Source: Arbacia lixula (taxonomy: Eukaryota; Echinodermata; Echinoidea; Arbacioida; Arbaciidae). From it: a stretch of DNA of 64,000 nucleotides. Below, piece after piece: positions 63,201 through 64,000 of this stretch. A program made the position numbers and the translations under genes. The notes beneath the pieces were generated by a model. That model ran no database searches. It saw only the letters and a list, made by a program, of their open reading frames with translations, and was not told the origin of the DNA. Within the stretch, counting starts at the first letter, position 1; each line of letters begins with the position of its first letter. The stretch covers positions 16,175,417-16,239,416 of the forward strand of contig OZ022584.1 of the NCBI GenBank assembly GCA_963669155.1. Direction: 5' to 3'.

Positions 63201-64000
63201 ATTTGTCAAAAGAGAGTCTTGCAGGTAAACTTTAACGTATGACCTCAAATGACCTTTGACCTTATCCTGTGACCTCCAACGCCACCATAACATGAAGGTA
63301 CCCCCAGTGCATCTATGACCCAAGTTAGGTTGTAATCCAAGCAACCCATGTGAAGTTATTTGTCAAAAGAGAGTCTTGCAGGTAAACTTTAACGTATGAC
63401 CTCAAATGACCTTTGACCTTATCCTGTGACCTCCAACAGCACCATAACATGAAGGTACCCCCAGTGCATCTATGACCCAAGTTAGGTTGTAATCCAAGCA
63501 ACCTATGCGAAGTTATTTGTCAAAAGAGAGTCTTGCAGGTAAACTTTAACGTATGACCTCAAATGACCTTTGACCTTATCCTGTGACCTCCAACGCCACC
63601 ATAACATGAAGGTACCCCCAGTGCATCTATGACCCAAGTTAGGTTGTAATCCAAGCAACCCATGTGAAGTTATGGATCATAAGAGAGTCTTGCAGGTAAA
63701 CTTTAACATTTGTGACGGACGACGGACGACGGACGGATGCCATTTGGATCCCTTAGTCTCGCCTTCACCTCCGGTGGGCGAGACAAAAATGATTTTTATG
63801 ACGATTTCTTTTTTAAGTAGAACGTCCTCTTACCTTTCCTCCGCTCTTGCTCATAGACCCACTGCGCCTCTTGGCTTGCGGGGTCGGGGTCTTTGGACTG
63901 GCCACCTTCTTGGCAGGGGCTGGTGACGGTGAAGCTTCTATCTTAGGCTTGGGGGAGGGAGTGGCCTTCTTGGCTGGAGTCTTCACTGGCGTCTTCTTGG
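54988..64000 (-). CDS. MKI67: Ki-67-like chromosome-periphery protein, C-terminal five exons (gene runs off the right edge)
   Basis: Joined exons 64000-63834, 61384-61129, 60668-59608, 58566-57691 and 57261-54988 give 1,543 residues plus stop; all internal boundaries are GT-AG and the phases (0, 1, 0, 0) agree. The protein is extremely Lys/Pro/Thr/Ala-rich. Order of landmarks: RVSF...LPPLTPVKRG (about residues 169-194 of the window product), FTGLPELFKTP, about 28 copies of TPKAA, WADIVKKGA (about 738-746), seven [T/A/S]G-x2-[EDR]-[ML][MF]-x2-P motifs (842-1021), then about 15 TRG[RK]K blocks and a basic C-terminus. Vertebrate Ki-67 has the same order: PP1-docking segment, WADVVK motif, then repeats with LAGFKELFQTP cores. 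Ki-67 coats mitotic chromosomes as a surfactant and recruits PP1. The FHA domain expected at the N-terminus is not in the window. No clear LR domain is seen at the C-terminus. Alternative: a Repo-Man/Ki-67 common relative; the repeat motifs favour Ki-67. Confidence 0.85.
57691..58566 (-). CDS. MKI67: Ki-67-like gene, exon with TPKAA pentapeptide array and WADIVKKGA motif
   Basis: The exon is 876 nt, phase 0 on both sides (acceptor CATTTACAG, donor AAG/GTAGGTTT). It opens with VQLKKSEPSPKPKTPTPGKK and then has a long run of TPKAA units, followed by repeated KKTPARSA[IM]KKTPA blocks. Near its end (57837-57811) it encodes WADIVKKGA, closely matching the WADVVKLGA motif I recall between the PP1 site and the repeats of human Ki-67, and a second Trp pair in PSWTVKW. 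Each TPK could be a proline-directed kinase site; full CDK consensus (S/T-P-x-K/R) occurs in the flanking KTPAR blocks. Confidence 0.82.
58045..58460 (-). repeat. 15-bp coding tandem repeat encoding about 28 TPKAA units
   Basis: The plus strand shows repeated GGTGTTGCNGCCTTG-type 15-mers. The third positions vary (ttg/ttt/tta, gca/gct/gcc) while the amino acids are kept, apart from rare TLKAA, TPKAS and TPKVA variants. Synonymous variation with a conserved peptide indicates selection on the protein and argues against a very recent expansion. Confidence 0.9.
58643..59192. mobile_element. MITE with about 125-bp terminal inverted repeats, inside a Ki-67-like gene intron
   Basis: Left arm 58643-58768 starts GGTTACTAAATTA and reappears as reverse complement at 59192-59067, with shared blocks AATAAGTTCCCA, AATTATCCACT, AAACAAATTTCACAT and AAAGTCTCATTTTGA. 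The roughly 300-bp centre is not coding and includes a small palindrome GTGAATAAACTATTTTATTCAC-like (59009-59030). No clear target-site duplication was found, so the superfamily is open. Confidence 0.8.
59608..60668 (-). CDS. MKI67: Ki-67-like gene, exon with the PP1-docking segment (KiR-SLiM type)
   Basis: The acceptor is TTTTTTGTAG and the donor is AAG/GTTTGTG; 1,061 nt bring the frame back to phase 0. Codons at 60585-60508 encode RVSFG, a Pro/Ser spacer, RFDKY and LPPLTPVKRG. The spacing from RVSF to KRG is the same as I recall for human Ki-67. In Ki-67 and Repo-Man this segment binds PP1-gamma for mitotic exit dephosphorylation of chromatin. Downstream are KASPKAATPK repeats, one Ki-67-repeat-like core FTGLPELFKTPSPQKG (about 59940-59975), and helical, less repetitive segments with repeated TPMKKE[IL] motifs. 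This is the only exon with an extended non-repetitive part, so it is the best probe for orthologue searches. Confidence 0.85.
61129..61384 (-). CDS. MKI67: Ki-67-like gene, exon with (TTPKASPK) repeats
   Basis: The exon lies between an acceptor ending GACAG and the donor GTAAGAAA. It encodes MTPFGSPRVPQTTPLKNS, a basic LLRRRSAPVK stretch, then KKATPKASPKTTPKTTPKAS-type repeats with many TPK/SPK sites. The 256-nt length takes the frame from phase 0 to phase 1 and the next exon restores it with a glycine codon split G/GC. The leading ATG is an internal codon because it falls immediately after a good acceptor and the upstream exon joins in frame; an alternative transcript start here cannot be excluded. 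Confidence 0.8.
61548..61920. mobile_element. Near-perfect foldback MITE flanked by TTAA (piggyBac-type signature)
   Basis: Two arms of about 180 bp face each other: AGGGCATATACTGTACTGGG from 61552 and its reverse complement ending at 61916. The arms meet around 61734 at AATCCTCAAAATGTT / AACATTTTGAGGATT with a 7-nt loop. TTAA stands at both outer borders (61548-61551 and 61917-61920), the target duplication of piggyBac elements, although the inverted repeat itself can be read to include TTAA. It carries no reading frame. It sits in the intron between exons 63834 and 61384. Confidence 0.8.
62429..63694 (+). repeat. Tandem array of about eight 157-bp units, each with clustered TGACCT half-sites
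   Basis: Nine start points are exactly 157 bp apart and units differ by only a few substitutions (CAACAGCACC/CAACGCCACC, GAAGG/GTAGG). The first two units are more diverged than the inner ones, and the ninth is cut off after GCAGGTAAACTTTAACA. Each complete unit has TGACCT-caaa-TGACCT-T-TGACCT-tatcctg-TGACCT, so TGACCTTTGACCT occurs eight times (62465, 62622, 62779, 62936, 63093, 63250, 63407, 63564). Confidence 0.95.
63756..63784 (+). other. Terminal hairpin of the pearl-like element
   Basis: GTCTCGCC-TT-CACC-TCC-GGTG-GGCGAGAC is a 29-nt stem-loop with 8+4 paired bases, a 2-nt bulge on one side and a 3-nt loop. Its outer arm is the same sequence as the left terminal repeat. Hairpins just before the 3' end are typical of rolling-circle (Helitron-like) elements. 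Confidence 0.85.
63834..64000 (-). CDS. MKI67: Ki-67-like gene, partial exon at window edge
   Basis: Fifty-five complete codons are open to the window edge and end in GGAAAG followed by a GTAAGAG donor (GT at 63833-63832). The translation is rich in KTP, KKATP and SPK, and ends RRSGSMSKSGGK. It ends in phase 0, which fits the next exon starting with ATGACC at 61384. There is no sign of a start region, so the gene continues to the right. The coding compositional style (C/G in third positions, many AAG and GCC codons) contrasts with the AT-rich intron that follows. Confidence 0.8.

Larger units (their letters stand above)
62194..63785 (+). mobile_element. Pearl-like / Helentron-type non-autonomous element with a 157-bp core tandem repeat
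   Basis: The ends share the 12-bp inverted repeat TGTCTCGCCCAC (62194-62205) / GTGGGCGAGACA (63774-63785). Inside: a single-copy left part, then a core array with exact 157-bp period (GAGTCTTGCA at 62429, 62586, 62743, 62900, 63057, 63214, 63371, 63528 and 63685), an ACGACGG microsatellite (63714-63738), and a terminal hairpin. This plan (subterminal inverted repeat, about 160-bp core repeats, ACGG-type microsatellite, 3' hairpin) matches what I recall for bivalve and sea urchin 'pearl' elements, later linked to Helitron/Helentron elements. It lies in a Ki-67-like gene intron, opposite in orientation to the gene. Confidence 0.75.

Noticed and set aside
62429-63694. CRISPR-like regular repeats
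   Set aside because: The period is regular, but the repeated unit fills the whole 157 bp with no variable spacers, and the context is eukaryotic.

Overview
The window looks like a piece of an invertebrate deuterostome nuclear genome, most likely an echinoderm. The evidence is split genes with GT-AG introns, dense microsatellites of the (CT)n, (TG)n, (GAT)n and (TTC)n types, frequent ACATGTACATGTA motifs, several foldback elements (MITEs), two non-LTR retrotransposon fragments, and a tandem-repeat element that resembles the 'pearl' family of bivalves and sea urchins. The species assignment is inference; no rRNA, mitochondrial or Hox sequence is present to fix it.

The strongest gene is on the minus strand at the right end (54988 to beyond 64000). 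Five exons with matching GT-AG sites and intron phases give the C-terminal 1,543 residues of a very basic Lys/Pro/Thr/Ala-rich protein. It carries three landmarks of vertebrate Ki-67 (MKI67), in the same order: the combined RVSF...LPPxTPxKRG phosphatase-1 docking segment shared by Ki-67 and Repo-Man, a WADIVKKGA motif, and a cluster of [L/T]xG[hydrophobic]xEMFKTP motifs that match the core of the Ki-67 repeats. The N-terminal FHA part would lie beyond base 64000. Its introns hold three different mobile-element relics.

A second gene fragment on the plus strand has two confident exons (12397-12564 and 13673-13794), with a CpG-rich, CCAAT-containing candidate promoter at about 11640-11866. Its family is not certain.

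Layout: 1-11640 has no supported gene, with small dispersed repeats; 11640-13800 is the plus-strand gene fragment; 14700-18100 has TG tracts, a mini-hairpin array element, a tRNA-like element and a short MITE; 18100-36700 is microsatellite-rich DNA without genes, including a 1-kb polypyrimidine tract and about 70 uninterrupted TTC triplets; 36737-37244 is the 3' end of an RTE/BovB-like LINE; 37250-44240 has more CT/GA tracts and a local repeat array; 44246-46303 is a 5'-truncated L1/Tx1-like LINE with an open 632-codon reverse-transcriptase frame, inserted in GAT-rich DNA; 46300-51700 has GAT repeats, a 32-bp minisatellite and a foldback element; 51700-64000 is the Ki-67-like gene with its likely 3' UTR.

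No CRISPR array, operon, prokaryotic feature or virus was found. Most long open frames outside the features below are translations of simple repeats or antisense shadows of the Lys-rich exons.
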